Source of the DNA: Paraburkholderia sediminicola
GTDB taxonomy: Bacteria > Pseudomonadota > Gammaproteobacteria > Burkholderiales > Burkholderiaceae
Reading direction: 5' to 3'
Length of the DNA stretch: 64,000 nucleotides
Assembly: GCF_902859805.1 (NCBI RefSeq)
Contig: NZ_CADIKC010000003.1
Span: 248,001 to 312,000, forward strand
Part shown: piece after piece, positions 47,801 to 57,966 of the stretch
Numbering within the stretch: the first letter of the stretch is position 1
How the letters are laid out: the number at the start of each line of letters is the position of its first letter
Program-made: the position numbers and the translations under genes
The notes under the pieces: model-generated
Databases searched by the model: none
Told to the model about the DNA's origin: nothing
What the model saw: the letters and a program-made list of their open reading frames with translations, nothing else

Positions 47801-47872
47801 CGGTGTCCGGTCGGGTACGGTGGCTAGGCAGTATTGAACCTGGGTTCAGGTGGTTTGCACGTCTTGCCGGCT

Positions 47873-49156
47873 TCAGGCCGCGAGCGAGGCGAACGCGCCG
47901 CGCGCCGCGTCGATCGTTGCGTCGATAATCGCGTCGTCGTGCACGATCGACACGAAGCCCGCTTCATAGGCCGACGGTGCGAAGTACACGCCCGCGTCGA
48001 GCATCTTGTGGAAGAACGCATTGAAGCGCGGCACGTCGCTCTTCGTGACTTCGGCAAAGCTGGTCGGGACCGACTCGGTGAAGTAGAGGCCGAACATACC
48101 ACCGAGCGAATCGGCCGCGAACGGCACCTTCGCTTCACGCGCGACATTCGCAAGACCTTGCGCAAGACGCGTGGTGCGGGCGGCGAGCGTGTCGTAGAAG
48201 CCCGGTGCCTGGATCAGTTGCAGCGTCTTCAGACCCGCGGCGACCGCGATCGGGTTGCCCGACAGCGTGCCAGCCTGGTAGACGCCGCCGAGCGGCGCGA
48301 GGTGAGCCATGATGTCGCGCCGGCCGCCGAAGGCTGCCGCCGGCATGCCGCCGCCGATCACCTTGCCCAGACACGTCAGATCCGGCGTGATGCCGTAGAC
48401 CTCTTGCGCGCCACCCAGGGCGACGCGGAAACCGCACATCACTTCGTCGAAAATCAGCACCGAGCCGTACTCGGTACACAGGCGCCGCAAGGCTTGCAGG
48501 AATTCAGGCGTGGCGCGCACGAGGTTCATGTTGCCGGCCACCGGCTCGACGATCACCGAGGCGATTTCGCTGCCGAACGCCTTGAACGCTTCTTCGAGTT
48601 CAGCAACGTTGTTGTACTCGAGCACCGTGGTGTGCTTGGCGATATCGGCCGGCACGCCCGCCGAGGTCGGATTGCCGAACGTGAGCAGGCCCGAGCCGGC
48701 TTTGACCAGCAGGCTATCGGCGTGGCCGTGATAGCAGCCTTCGAACTTGACGATGCGGCTACGGTTCGTGAAGCCGCGCGCGAGACGCAGCGCGCTCATG
48801 GTCGCTTCAGTGCCGCTCGAGACCATGCGGACCTGTTCGATCGACGGGACCAGTTTGCAGATTTCTTCGGCGATTTCGATTTCGGATTCCGTCGGCGCCC
48901 CGAACGAGAAGCCGTTTGCCAGCACGCGCTGGACGGCTTCCAGCACTTCCGGATGGACGTGGCCGAGGATCATCGGGCCCCATGAGCCGATGTAGTCGAT
49001 ATAGCGTTGACCGTCCGCGTCCCAGAAGTACGCGCCTTCGGCGCGTTCGATAAAGCGCGGCGTGCCGCCTACCGAACGGAAGGCGCGGACCGGCGAGTTC
49101 ACGCCGCCGGGGATGGTGCGTTGCGCGCGTTCGAAGAGGGTCTGATTATTGGACAT
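47873..49156 (-). CDS. hemL: Glutamate-1-semialdehyde 2,1-aminomutase
   Basis: A 427-residue PLP enzyme that makes 5-aminolevulinate, the tetrapyrrole precursor, by the C5 pathway. It has [17 protein letters not shown] near the start, [16 protein letters not shown], the [16 protein letters not shown] segment, and the Schiff-base lysine in [17 protein letters not shown]. The ATG at 49156 is chosen because it begins [12 protein letters not shown] as in homologues. It has no clear ribosome site. The ATGTCCAA start region is tandemly duplicated ten bases upstream, out of frame. Confidence 0.93.
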   Translation of the reverse strand: MSNNQTLFERAQRTIPGGVNSPVRAFRSVGGTPRFIERAEGAYFWDADGQRYIDYIGSWGPMILGHVHPEVLEAVQRVLANGFSFGAPTESEIEIAEEICKLVPSIEQVRMVSSGTEATMSALRLARGFTNRSRIVKFEGCYHGHADSLLVKAGSGLLTFGNPTSAGVPADIAKHTTVLEYNNVAELEEAFKAFGSEIASVIVEPVAGNMNLVRATPEFLQALRRLCTEYGSVLIFDEVMCGFRVALGGAQEVYGITPDLTCLGKVIGGGMPAAAFGGRRDIMAHLAPLGGVYQAGTLSGNPIAVAAGLKTLQLIQAPGFYDTLAARTTRLAQGLANVAREAKVPFAADSLGGMFGLYFTESVPTSFAEVTKSDVPRFNAFFHKMLDAGVYFAPSAYEAGFVSIVHDDAIIDATIDAARGAFASLAA

Positions 49157-49257
49157 GGTTGGACATGGCGATGGCTGGAAATTGGGTTGCGCAGCGGCGC
49201 GGGTAGCCTGGAGGCGGCTGGCGCGGCGTTGGGATGAGTACAGAAATTGTACCGGAG

Positions 49258-49755
49258 TCAGCGTGAAGAGGTTCTGGGTATGCCCAGGCCGGCGGATGTG
49301 TCGAGCTTTGGCCGCTTGCGTTTGCCCGTGAGCTCGGCCCAGCGCTTCTCCAGCGCACCTTCCGCCATGGGCTTGATCACGGTGCCCGAACTCTGCGCGT
49401 CCCATGTCTGCACCGAAAACGGATGCGCACGCAGCATCTCGCGTGGAATCACGACACCCTCGTGGGCGTCGACCACCCAGTCGTAGACGAAGTCGATGCA
49501 CAACCGGTAGCCGCGCTTCGTCTCCGGGTCGGGGACCACGTACGGCGCGCGCGTTACGTAGCCCGAGCCGAAAATGCCCTTGGGTTCCCGCGCGACACGG
49601 TGCAGAAACACGCGGTCGCCCGGCAGGATGCTGCGGGCAAATCCGCAACCCCAGACATCAGCCACCGCTACGCCTGCGGCGACACGCTTCGCCACGTCGG
49701 GCAGCTCGGGCCACGGCCATTTCTTGGGGCTCCAGATCAACAGGAAGGCAGTCAT
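49258..49755 (-). CDS. EVE/PUA-like domain protein
   Basis: A 165-residue protein that looks like a stand-alone EVE domain, a PUA-related fold proposed to bind modified bases in DNA or RNA. Pointers are an N-terminal [15 protein letters not shown], then [31 protein letters not shown], where GIFGSG is the family's aromatic-cage region. The C-terminal 30 residues are Lys/Arg-rich. No restriction or RNA-modification gene lies next to it. An in-frame ATG at 49773 is an alternative start. Assignment is from motif resemblance only. Confidence 0.55.
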   Translation of the reverse strand: MTAFLLIWSPKKWPWPELPDVAKRVAAGVAVADVWGCGFARSILPGDRVFLHRVAREPKGIFGSGYVTRAPYVVPDPETKRGYRLCIDFVYDWVVDAHEGVVIPREMLRAHPFSVQTWDAQSSGTVIKPMAEGALEKRWAELTGKRKRPKLDTSAGLGIPRTSSR

Positions 49756-50006
49756 GACAAAAGGTCGGAACAAGGCAGTGTGGAGGGCGTAGCGGACAGG
49801 TTTGTGTCACGCCCCGAAGCGTTCTGGCGGCAGCTTAACCGATCGCCGGCGCGCTTGTCGCGGGGCATGAAGGGCCTGTGCTGATTCGGACCTGGACGCC
49901 TCGGACGGTTTGGCTGTCGCGTACAATCGAGGTCGTCAAGTTGCTGCTTTCCCTGTTTCACCGCGTTTCGCTGCCGACAAAGGCGCGGCGCTTCATCTGG
50001 ATTCCC

Positions 50007-51227
50007 ATGTCTCACGTCACCCGAAGCCGGCCCGATGGCCGGCTGATTCTGTTGCTCGGTGCGCTTGCCGCATGCGGGCCGATTTCGATCGATATGTATT
50101 TGCCGAGCCTGCCGACTATCTCGCAGGCATTCGCCATCAGCAACGGCGCCGCGCAAACCACGCTCACCAGCTTCATGTTCGGCTTTTCGATCGGCATGCT
50201 GCTCTATGGTCCGCTGTCGGATACCTATGGCCGCCGGCCCGTGCTGCTCGGCGGCATCATCATGTATGCGCTGGCAAGCGTGGCCTGTGCGCTGTCGTTT
50301 TCGATCGGATCGCTGGTGATATTCCGCTTCGTGCAGGCGCTCGGTGCGGGCGCGGCCTCGGTGCTGGCGCGCGCGATCGCTCGCGACGCGCACGGGCCGA
50401 CCGATGCCGCGCGCGTGCTGTCGATGCTCGCCATCGTCACGTCGATCGGGCCGTTGCTCGCGCCGTTGATCGGCGGGCAGTTGCTGTTGCTCGGCGGCTG
50501 GCGTGTCGTCTTTATCGTGCTGACGCTGTTCGGTACGGTGTGCGCCGTGACCGCATTCCTCAAGGTGCCGGAAACGTGGCCGCCCGAAAAGCGGGCGCAT
50601 TCAGCGCTGCTGAAATCGTTCGGCGCCTATGGAAAATTGCTGCGCGACCCGGTCGCGTGGGGGCACATGCTGTGCGGCGGCATGGCGTTCGCGTCGATGT
50701 TCGCGTACATCACCGCGACGCCGTTCGTGTACATCGAATATTTCCATGTATCGGCGCAGCACTATGGCTTTCTGTTCGCGCTGAATATCGTCGGCATCAT
50801 GTTCGGCAATCTGATGAATACACGTCTCGTCGGCCGGCTCGGTTCGCTGCCGATCATTTCGTTCGCCGCGACCGTGAGTTGCATCGCGTCCCTGTTCGTC
50901 TGTCTCGTCTCGCTGACGGGGTGGGGCGGGTTGTGGTCGATCGTCTTCGGTTTGTTCTTCGTGGTTGGCGTAGTGGGGTTGTTGTCCGCTAACTGCACGA
51001 CCGATCTTATGCATCGGTATCCGTTGAATGCCGGCGCCGCAGCGGCCGTGTTCGGCGCGGTGCAGCTGGCGCTCGGCGCGTTGGCGAGCCTCGCTGTCGG
51101 ACTCTGGCAGGACGGCTCGCCCAAGGGCATGGGAATCGTCGTGGGCGTCGCGGGCGTGCTGTGTTACGTCGGGCGGATTCTGGTAGTCAAATGGCACGGG
51201 ATGAAGGTACCTGTCGCTGCTGTTTGA
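50007..51227 (+). CDS. Bcr/CflA family multidrug efflux MFS transporter
   Basis: A 406-residue twelve-segment exporter of the DHA1/Bcr-CflA group. The first segment has the family's LGALAACGPISIDMYLPSLPTI, the loop 2-3 motif is GPLSDTYGRRPVLLGG (about residues 72-87), and motif C lies near LGAGAASVLARAIARD. Members export bicyclomycin, sulfonamides or chloramphenicol. The substrate is unknown here. The ATG at 50007 is chosen because homologues start just before the first membrane segment. Confidence 0.87.
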   Translation: MSHVTRSRPDGRLILLLGALAACGPISIDMYLPSLPTISQAFAISNGAAQTTLTSFMFGFSIGMLLYGPLSDTYGRRPVLLGGIIMYALASVACALSFSIGSLVIFRFVQALGAGAASVLARAIARDAHGPTDAARVLSMLAIVTSIGPLLAPLIGGQLLLLGGWRVVFIVLTLFGTVCAVTAFLKVPETWPPEKRAHSALLKSFGAYGKLLRDPVAWGHMLCGGMAFASMFAYITATPFVYIEYFHVSAQHYGFLFALNIVGIMFGNLMNTRLVGRLGSLPIISFAATVSCIASLFVCLVSLTGWGGLWSIVFGLFFVVGVVGLLSANCTTDLMHRYPLNAGAAAAVFGAVQLALGALASLAVGLWQDGSPKGMGIVVGVAGVLCYVGRILVVKWHGMKVPVAAV

Positions 51228-51415
51228 TGGCATCGCAAGCAGGCATTCTTCGCCGGACGCGGATCATTGTTCCTTAGCCGAAACGCGCGGCCTGCCTGCT
51301 TCTTCGTCCTGCGCGAACAACGTGTCTACGGAAAACACCAGGTGTTGCGTGCGCGCGACCGTGCGTTTTGATTTGCGTTGCTATGATGGAGTCACTGTTC
51401 CTCGGAGCGGCAATC

Positions 51416-51646
51416 ATGGCGATCAGAGATTTGATGAATGGCGAACGGCAACATGCCGCTTTCGCTGAAGCGCAGAAGCTGGCAGACAGCGGCGCCTATC
51501 ACGATTACACAGACATCGAATACGTCTTGCGCTTTGATTACGGTTTGTCTGATGTATCGGCGCTGCTCGACAGCCAGTTGATGCATCGCGACCTGAATCG
51601 TCGTTGCGCCGATGCGCGTGAGAAGCTGGATGCGCTTAGCGTGTGA
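51416..51646 (+). CDS. Small protein of unknown function
   Basis: A 76-residue protein with CGGAG seven to nine bases before the ATG. It is mainly helical and acidic at the centre (SGAYHDYTDIEYVLRFDYG), has no membrane segment, and is not recognised. A longer form starting about 51383 would add a hydrophobic stretch but has no good ribosome site. It stands between an MFS gene and a RidA gene on the same strand. Confidence 0.5.
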   Translation: MAIRDLMNGERQHAAFAEAQKLADSGAYHDYTDIEYVLRFDYGLSDVSALLDSQLMHRDLNRRCADAREKLDALSV

Positions 51647-51733
51647 CGCGTCTGACGTGCGCGATGAGCGGCACGCAGCGTCCCGTGCATAGTCACGCGC
51701 CGCGAAGGCGCCATCCACTTTGGAGTTGCATTC

Positions 51734-52138
51734 ATGGCTGTTAGCCAGCACGACACGCATCTGCCGCACACGGACAATCCCGCTGGTTTGGCAAAACCGG
51801 GTGGCCATTACAGTCACGTCGCGATTGCGAATGGTTTTGTTTTCATCTCGGGACAGTTGCCGATCAACTCACAGGGCGAGAAGCTTGCTGACGCCTCGTT
51901 CGAGGTCCAGGCCGAGCAGGTGTTGGCGAATGTTCAAGCCGCGCTCGAAGGCGCCGGCAGCAGCATTGCGCAACTGGTGCAGGTGCGCGTCTATATCGCC
52001 GATGTCGAACACTGGGCGAGCTTCAATCAGATCTACGCGCGTTGGGCAGGTGAGGCACGGCCGGCGCGGGCCGTCGTGCCGGTTCCGCACCTGCATTACG
52101 GATTGAAGGTCGAGGTCGAAGCGACCGCGCTGGTTTAA
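51734..52138 (+). CDS. RidA family (YjgF/YER057c/UK114) protein
   Basis: A 134-residue RidA-family protein. The family deaminates reactive enamine/imine intermediates such as 2-aminoacrylate, protecting PLP enzymes. Conserved features are YSHVAIANGFVFISGQLPIN, the mid-segment VQVRVYIADVEHWASFNQIYARWAG, and the arginine-containing ARPARAVVPVPHL that positions the substrate carboxylate. The C-terminal VEVEATAL is typical. There is an upstream purine-rich stretch (TGGAG) before the ATG. Confidence 0.88.
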   Translation: MAVSQHDTHLPHTDNPAGLAKPGGHYSHVAIANGFVFISGQLPINSQGEKLADASFEVQAEQVLANVQAALEGAGSSIAQLVQVRVYIADVEHWASFNQIYARWAGEARPARAVVPVPHLHYGLKVEVEATALV

Positions 52139-52176
52139 GTCGGTGCTTGATTCGTTGCGATGCGAGGCGTTGCGAC

Positions 52177-52635
52177 TCAGTGAATGATGAGCCCGTTGAA
52201 CTGCGCATTGCCCACACCGGACGCGATATTCACGCCGACATTGCCGCTCACCGCCGCCAGTGAGCCGGCACCGAGTTTGGCGGAGGCGCTGCCGGTCACT
52301 TGCGCGACGGCATGCACATTCTGTTGCGAGTTGATCGAGGCTTGCGGTGTGGTGATGAGAATGATCTGATTGGACTGAGCATTCAGCGCACCGGCTGAGA
52401 CGTTCACGCCGATATTGCCGCTTGCGCCTCTCAGCGTATTGGCGCCGAGGGCAGCGGCCGACGCGCCTACTTTCGCGCTGCCGCCGACGTCCTGCAGATT
52501 CGACAGCCTGGCCGAGCCGAATACCGCTGCGCTATCGTCGTCGGACAGCGCCGTTGACGCGCCGGCGAGCGCGGACGATGCGCCCGTGCTCGCGGCAACC
52601 CAAATTAGTGCACAGGCTAAAGAACTGACTTTCAT
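52177..52635 (-). CDS. Secreted protein with two Gly/Asn-rich amyloid-like repeats
   Basis: A 152-residue protein with a signal peptide (cleavage about residue 26, after SALA). The mature part contains two copies, about 50 residues apart, of a unit that runs LGA.(T/S)L...SGN(I/V)GVN(V/I)(S/A)(A/S)G..NAQ(S/F)N..I. The Gly-Asn-Val/Ile-Asn-Gln periodicity resembles repeats of curli or Fap functional amyloids. No cysteines are seen. AGGGAG lies six to eight bases before the ATG at 52635. No chaperone or export genes are nearby. Confidence 0.6.
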   Translation of the reverse strand: MKVSSLACALIWVAASTGASSALAGASTALSDDDSAAVFGSARLSNLQDVGGSAKVGASAAALGANTLRGASGNIGVNVSAGALNAQSNQIILITTPQASINSQQNVHAVAQVTGSASAKLGAGSLAAVSGNVGVNIASGVGNAQFNGLIIH

Positions 52636-52780
52636 GAGCAACTCCCTGGCGTGCTGAGGGCACAGATAGTCTTGATATCGACCATGGGAGCGAGATGTTG
52701 AGGGAGGGGTTCCCCTTAGTGCGGGTGCTGCCGAGAGATTGACCGATACGACCTTGGCCAGGAATCAGCCCGGCCGGAAA

Positions 52781-52954
52781 TTACCACCGCCCGCGGCCAC
52801 CGTAATAGCCGCCGACGCCGACACCCACGCTGACGCTCGGGGCGGCGTAGTAGCCGGGCGCATATCCGTATGCCGGGGCGTAGCCATAGGGCGGTGCGAC
52901 GACACACCCGGTAAGGCCCACTGCGAAACCTATCGTTAACAGTAACTTGAGCAT
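52781..52954 (-). CDS. Small Gly/Tyr-rich lipoprotein
   Basis: A 57-residue lipoprotein. The signal peptide ends in the lipobox GLTGC (Cys17), and the mature part is only Pro/Tyr/Gly-rich repeats (YGYAPAYGYAPGYY) followed by a Gly-rich tail. GGGAGG precedes the ATG. Such short lipoproteins with tyrosine repeats are frequent and uncharacterised in this group. Compare the soluble secreted protein at 34628-34933. Confidence 0.7.
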   Translation of the reverse strand: MLKLLLTIGFAVGLTGCVVAPPYGYAPAYGYAPGYYAAPSVSVGVGVGGYYGGRGRW

Positions 52955-53123
52955 GGTTCCTCCCTCTTCATGAGTTGGAGGAGCCGGGCGCAGCATTCGT
53001 TCGGCCTGGCTTGTGACGGCAAATTACGCAGCCGCGGTGCTAGCGGGTTTTATTTACAGTTGCTTACCCGTTCGACACGTTGCGCATTCGCTGATTGGCG
53101 GGTTCTTTGATGTGCAGAAATGA

Positions 53124-53146
53124 AAAACGGGCCGATAGGCCCGTAT
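53124..53146 (-). terminator. Terminator after tRNA-Ser
   Basis: On the minus strand ACGGGCC-TATC-GGCCCGT is followed by TTTT. It lies 13 bases beyond the tRNA-Ser 3' end. Confidence 0.85.
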
Positions 53147-53158
53147 TCATTGATTGTC

Positions 53159-53248
53159 TGGCGGAGGCGGTGAGATTCGAACTCACGGAAGGATCACTCC
53201 TTCGCCGGTTTTCAAGACCGGTGCCTTAAACCGCTCGGCCACACCTCC
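53159..53248 (-). tRNA. tRNA-Ser (anticodon TGA)
   Basis: A 90-base gene with encoded CCA. The acceptor stem GGAGGTG/CGCCTCC includes a G-C/T-G wobble. The anticodon arm CCGGT-CTTGAAA-ACCGG gives anticodon UGA. The long variable arm of class II tRNA is present. Confidence 0.95.
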
Positions 53249-53303
53249 AAGCCCTAAATTGTAACCTGAAAAATCCTCGTTGCGGCGCTCGACGGGGCTG
53301 CAA

Positions 53304-54533
53304 TCACTGCGGATCTTTCAGAAACAGTGCCTGCAGATCATTCAGGAAGGCCTGGCCAAGCGGCGTCGGTGCGATCTTTTCGTGGTCGCGCGTAATCAGC
53401 TTGCGCCGTTCCGCCTCCTGCAAAGCCGGTTCGATGGAGGTCATTGAGAGGCCGGTGCGCTCGATAAAGCGATGTACGGGGAACCCTTCCACCAGCCGCA
53501 GCGCGTTCAGCATGAATTCGAACGGCAGATCGCGCGGCCCGACCTCATTCTCTTCCTGCACTGCCGTGCCGGCCAATGCCCGCTCGATGAAAGTAGTGGG
53601 ATGCTTGTAGCGCACCTGACGCAGCACGCGGTTCGGAAACGACAGTTTGGTATGCGCGCCCGCGCCGATGCCGAGGTAGTCGCCGAAGCGCCAGTAGTTC
53701 AGATTGTGCTTGCTCTGCCGATGCGGCTGCGCATACGCGGACACTTCGTAGCGTTCGTAACCGGCGGCCGTCGTGCGTTCGTGAATCCAGTCCTGCATGT
53801 CGGCGGACGCATCGTCGTCGGGGAGCGCGGGCGGGAATTTTGCAAACAGCGTGTTCGGTTCCAGCGTGAGGTGATACAGCGACAAATGCGGCGGCGCGAA
53901 CGACAACGCCGTCTCCACATCGGCCTGACACTCTGCGAGCGTCTGCTGCGGCAGCGCGAACATCAGATCGAGGTTGAAGTTGTCGAAGGTGTTTGCGGCC
54001 ACTTCGACTGCGTGGCGGGCCTGCGTCGCGTCGTGAATCCGGCCGAGCGCCTTCAGATGCGCTTCATTGAAACTCTGGATGCCCACCGACAGGCGATTCA
54101 CGCCGCTCGCGCGAAACTGCGCGAACTTGGCCGCTTCGAACGTACCCGGGTTGGCTTCGAGCGTGATTTCCGCGTCGGCGTCGAGCGGCAGCAGCGCACG
54201 CACGTCGGACAGCATGCGGTCGAGTCCGGCCGCCGACAGCAAGCTGGGCGTGCCGCCGCCGATGAACACCGTATGCACCTGGCGCCCCCACACGAGCGGC
54301 AACGCCATCTCGAGATCGGCGCGCAGCGCGTCGAGATACTCGGTCTCCGGAAACGTGTCGCCTTTCCATTCGTGCGAGTTGAAATCGCAGTACGGACATT
54401 TGCGCACGCACCAGGGAAAGTGCACGTACAACGCCAGGGGCGGCAACGACGTCAGGCGAATGCTGCCCGGCGACGTGAAGGCCTTGATGACGCCGTTGCC
54501 GATATCGGCAGGCGCCGGTTTGATCGGAATCAC
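53304..54533 (-). CDS. hemW: Radical SAM heme chaperone HemW
   Basis: A 409-residue radical SAM protein, once called a coproporphyrinogen oxidase but now known as a heme-binding chaperone. The motif is C-x3-C-x2-CDF (Cys42, Cys46, Cys49), without the fourth cysteine of HemN. GGGTPS and the YEVSAYAQP block follow. The GTG at 54533 is used because it has GGAGGAA six to eight bases upstream and overlaps the rdgB stop (GTGA). The longer upstream frame is non-coding. The pair rdgB-hemW is conserved in E. coli. Confidence 0.92.
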   Translation of the reverse strand: MIPIKPAPADIGNGVIKAFTSPGSIRLTSLPPLALYVHFPWCVRKCPYCDFNSHEWKGDTFPETEYLDALRADLEMALPLVWGRQVHTVFIGGGTPSLLSAAGLDRMLSDVRALLPLDADAEITLEANPGTFEAAKFAQFRASGVNRLSVGIQSFNEAHLKALGRIHDATQARHAVEVAANTFDNFNLDLMFALPQQTLAECQADVETALSFAPPHLSLYHLTLEPNTLFAKFPPALPDDDASADMQDWIHERTTAAGYERYEVSAYAQPHRQSKHNLNYWRFGDYLGIGAGAHTKLSFPNRVLRQVRYKHPTTFIERALAGTAVQEENEVGPRDLPFEFMLNALRLVEGFPVHRFIERTGLSMTSIEPALQEAERRKLITRDHEKIAPTPLGQAFLNDLQALFLKDPQ

Positions 54534-55177
54534 GCTTCCTCCGTCAAACGCGCGAGCAGGTGACGCAAGGCAATCGCGCGATGGCTGCTGGCGTTCTTTA
54601 CCGCCGGTTCGAGTTCCGCGGCGCTTGCATTTAGCGACGGCAGGAAGAAGTACGGGTCGTAGCCGAAGCCATGCGCGCCGCGCGGCGCATCCAGCATTTC
54701 GCCATGCCAGCGGCCTTCTGCGATCAGCGGTTCGGGATCTTCCGCATGACGCACAAGCGCCAGCACGCAGTAGTAATACGCGCGCCGATCGGTTTCGCCT
54801 TGCAAGGCTGAAACGAGCTGTGCGTTGTTTGCCGCATCGCTCTTTTCGCCGCCGGCGAGTTGCGCGTAGCGCGCCGAATAAACGCCGGGTGCGCCGCGCA
54901 GTGCGCGCACGCACAAGCCGGAATCGTCGGCGAGGGCGGGCAGGCCGGTGAGCTTCGCCGCGTGACGCGCCTTGGTCAGCGCGTTTTCGACGAAAGTCGG
55001 ATACGGTTCTTCCGCTTCCGGCACGTTCAACTCGCCTTGCGGAATCAATTCGATGCCGGCCGCGCCGAGCAGCGCCGCGAACTCGCGCAGCTTGCCCGCG
55101 TTGTTCGACGCCAGGACGACTTTCTTCAACGGCGAGTCAGACGCAACCGCGCCGCTGCCTTGACGAACTTCACTCAC
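54530..55177 (-). CDS. rdgB: Non-canonical purine NTP pyrophosphatase, RdgB/HAM1 family
   Basis: A 215-residue house-cleaning enzyme that hydrolyses dITP, XTP and ITP to monophosphates. It contains [18 protein letters not shown] at the start, the metal-binding [25 protein letters not shown], and the C-terminal [15 protein letters not shown] and [10 protein letters not shown] motifs. The stop overlaps the hemW start, and its first codons overlap the end of rph by eight bases, so rph, rdgB and hemW form one coupled operon. Confidence 0.95.
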   Translation of the reverse strand: MSEVRQGSGAVASDSPLKKVVLASNNAGKLREFAALLGAAGIELIPQGELNVPEAEEPYPTFVENALTKARHAAKLTGLPALADDSGLCVRALRGAPGVYSARYAQLAGGEKSDAANNAQLVSALQGETDRRAYYYCVLALVRHAEDPEPLIAEGRWHGEMLDAPRGAHGFGYDPYFFLPSLNASAAELEPAVKNASSHRAIALRHLLARLTEEA

Positions 55178-55910
55178 TCTTTTGCTCCAGCGCTGCTTTC
55201 TGCTTCGCGATCAGCGTGTTGATGCCGTCGCTCGCCAGATCGAGCAGCGAATTCATTTCGTCGCGCGAGAAAGGCACGCCTTCGGCCGTGCCCTGGATTT
55301 CGACGAAGCCGCCCGCGCCCGTCATCACCACATTCATGTCGGTGTCGCATTGCGAATCTTCGTCGTAGTCGAGATCCAGCACCGGCAGACCGTCGTACAC
55401 GCCGACCGAGATCGCCGCGACGTAATCGGTAATCGGCGAGCTTTCGATGCGGCCCGTAGCGAGCAATTTGGCCACCGCGTCGTGCGCCGCCACGAATGCG
55501 CCCGTGATGCTGGCCGTACGCGTGCCGCCGTCGGCTTGGATGACGTCGCAATCGATATGCAGCGTGCGCGCGCCGAGCTTCTCGAGATCGAACACCGAGC
55601 GCAGGGCGCGACCGATCAGGCGCTGGATTTCCTGGGTGCGGCCGGTTTGCTTGCCACGGGCGGCTTCGCGGTCGCTGCGGGTGTGCGTGGCGCGCGGCAG
55701 CATGCCGTATTCGGCGGTCAGCCAGCCCTGGCCGCGATCGCGCAGGAACGACGGCACGCTCTCGGCGATGCTCGCCGTGCAGATGACCTTGGTGTCGCCG
55801 AATTCGACCAGCACCGAGCCCTCCGCATGCTTCGTGTAGTGGCGCGTGATGCGCACGTCGCGCAGCTGATTGGCCTGGCGGCCGCTGGGGCGTTGGGTGT
55901 TGTCGGTCAT
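55170..55910 (-). CDS. rph: Ribonuclease PH
   Basis: A 246-residue phosphate-dependent 3'-5' exoribonuclease that trims tRNA precursors. It has [41 protein letters not shown] at the N-terminus, the [17 protein letters not shown] segment, the [14 protein letters not shown] motif, and [22 protein letters not shown] with the catalytic acid. The ATG at 55910 gives the standard length. It is divergent from yicC, as in E. coli. Confidence 0.95.
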   Translation of the reverse strand: MTDNTQRPSGRQANQLRDVRITRHYTKHAEGSVLVEFGDTKVICTASIAESVPSFLRDRGQGWLTAEYGMLPRATHTRSDREAARGKQTGRTQEIQRLIGRALRSVFDLEKLGARTLHIDCDVIQADGGTRTASITGAFVAAHDAVAKLLATGRIESSPITDYVAAISVGVYDGLPVLDLDYDEDSQCDTDMNVVMTGAGGFVEIQGTAEGVPFSRDEMNSLLDLASDGINTLIAKQKAALEQKSE

Positions 55911-56202
55911 GTTGGGATTGGTCTGGAAGAAGAGCAGGAGGGAAACCGCGATTTTACCGCCGATCGCGTCGGGCGCGGCGCGGCCTGTCGATCGGACGGC
56001 CGCCCGCATGGGCCGGGGCTTTGCGCGGGGGTGGCACGTCGCGCATGGCGGTGCCCGCGTTGCCCGGCTGCTGTTCGTGTACGAAGCGGTCTCGTCGGTA
56101 AAGATGGGATAATGCGGATTCTCCGCCCCGCGTCTCGTACACGCCGGGCGATTCGACTCTCCGGCCATCGTCAAACGCATGGCCACAATCGCGAGAAATA
56201 CG

Positions 56203-57126
56203 ATGATCTACAGCATGACTGGCTATGCGAGCGCCACGCGCGAACTCGTCCCGGCCTCAGGCACAGGCGGCGTGAGCGTATCGGTCGAACTGCGCACGGT
56301 GAACTCGCGCTTTCTCGATCTGAACTTCCGGATGCCGGAAGACGTGCGCGTCTGCGAACCGACGTTGCGCGAAATGCTGATGAACAAGCTCTCGCGCGGC
56401 AAGGTCGACATCCGTATCAACCTGCAACGCAGCGAACAGTCGGCTAACGCGGGCTCGGTCAATCGCGATGCGCTGACGCAGCTCGCGCTGCTCGAGCGCA
56501 CGGTGTTGTCGACGTTCCCGGAAGCAGGGCGTCTGCGCACCGGAGAAATTCTGCGCTGGCCGGGCGTGCTGGCTGAAACCGGCGTGGCGCCGGACGTGCT
56601 GCGCGATGCGGTGCTCGCATGCGGCAAGCAGGCGATTACCGATCTGATCGACGTGCGTGCCCGTGAAGGCGCGCAACTGGCGGCGGTGCTGCTCGCCAAC
56701 GTCACCGAGATGGAAGCGATCGTCACGAAGATCACGCCGCTCGTGCCGGAACTGATCGCCAAGCATCAGCAGAAGATCGTCGAACGTCTGCAGGAAGCGC
56801 TGGGCATCGCCGCGCCCGACACGGCGGCAACGAGCGTCTCGCGCGAAGAAATCAACGAACGGATTCGCCAGGAAGTGACGATGTACGGCATCCGCATCGA
56901 CATCGCCGAAGAACTGTCGCGCCTCACGGCTCACCTGAACGAAACGCGTCACGTGATCGAGAAGGGCGGCAAGGTCGGCAAGCGGCTCGACTTCATGATG
57001 CAGGAACTGAATCGCGAAGCGAACACGCTCGGCTCGAAGGCGGCGGCGAAGGAGTTGGCCGATTCGTCGATGACCCTGAAGCTGCTCATCGAACAGATGC
57101 GCGAGCAAGTACAGAATCTGGAATAA
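56203..57126 (+). CDS. yicC: YicC/YloC family endoribonuclease
   Basis: A 307-residue YicC-family protein; E. coli YicC was shown to be an endoribonuclease acting on small RNAs. The family opening [14 protein letters not shown], then [19 protein letters not shown], and the C-terminal [22 protein letters not shown] (here GKRLD) and [16 protein letters not shown] are present. The start at 56203 fits homologues; an ATG at 56179 is in frame. It is separated from gmk by 18 bases. Confidence 0.92.
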   Translation: MIYSMTGYASATRELVPASGTGGVSVSVELRTVNSRFLDLNFRMPEDVRVCEPTLREMLMNKLSRGKVDIRINLQRSEQSANAGSVNRDALTQLALLERTVLSTFPEAGRLRTGEILRWPGVLAETGVAPDVLRDAVLACGKQAITDLIDVRAREGAQLAAVLLANVTEMEAIVTKITPLVPELIAKHQQKIVERLQEALGIAAPDTAATSVSREEINERIRQEVTMYGIRIDIAEELSRLTAHLNETRHVIEKGGKVGKRLDFMMQELNREANTLGSKAAAKELADSSMTLKLLIEQMREQVQNLE

Positions 57127-57144
57127 AGCTGGAGCACAACGAAC

Positions 57145-57825
57145 ATGACCGACCACACACGCGAGCACAGCGCACCGCGCAACCCTTACGCCGGTGCTTA
57201 TCCCGGCAACCTGTTCATGGTGGTCGCGCCTTCGGGCGCGGGCAAGTCGACGCTCGTGAACGCGCTGCTCGCCGGCGACGACGCGATCCGTCTGTCGATT
57301 TCGTACACGACGCGCCCGCCGCGCCCGAAGGAGCAGGACGGCGAGCACTATCACTTCACGACGGTCGACGATTTCCTCACGCGTCACGCGGCCGGCGAGT
57401 TTCTGGAAAGCGCGGAAGTGCACGGCAACTACTACGCGACTTCGCGCGTATGGATTGAAGAGCAGATGAAAAGCGGCCATGACGTGCTGCTCGAAATCGA
57501 CTGGCAAGGCGCGCAGCAAGTGAAGAAACAGTTTCACAACGCCGTTGAAATTTTCATCTTGCCGCCGTCGCTGGATGCGCTCGAAGAGCGTTTGAAAAAG
57601 CGCGGCCAGGACGAGCCGAACGTGATCACGCGCCGTCTGCTCGCAGCCGGCAGCGAGATGGCGCACGCGGCCGAAGCGGAGTACGTCGTGATCAACGACA
57701 ACTTCGATCGCGCGCTCGGCGAACTGCGCTGCCTCGTGGCGGCGACGCGTTCGCGCTTCGCGTCGCAATACGCGCGCCACACGCAGCTTTTCGTGCAGCT
57801 CGGCATTCATCTGCCACACGCGTGA
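57145..57825 (+). CDS. gmk: Guanylate kinase
   Basis: A 226-residue kinase that phosphorylates GMP to GDP. The P-loop APSGAGKST is at about residues 28-36. The GMP-binding block [19 protein letters not shown] follows, and [14 protein letters not shown] is the core beta strand. The first 20 residues are an extension relative to E. coli. It stands in the conserved order yicC-gmk-rpoZ-spoT. Confidence 0.95.
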   Translation: MTDHTREHSAPRNPYAGAYPGNLFMVVAPSGAGKSTLVNALLAGDDAIRLSISYTTRPPRPKEQDGEHYHFTTVDDFLTRHAAGEFLESAEVHGNYYATSRVWIEEQMKSGHDVLLEIDWQGAQQVKKQFHNAVEIFILPPSLDALEERLKKRGQDEPNVITRRLLAAGSEMAHAAEAEYVVINDNFDRALGELRCLVAATRSRFASQYARHTQLFVQLGIHLPHA

Positions 57826-57966
57826 ACGCGGCGGCATGTCGAGCACATAAGGTAGAATAAGCAACATCAATTAACGCCCCCAGACCTGCCGCTTCGCGCC
57901 AGGCCCCCCGAGGGCAACAAGAAGACTTGGGGCGGCCCAGCGTTTTCTGGAAAGAAGGAACCCAAC

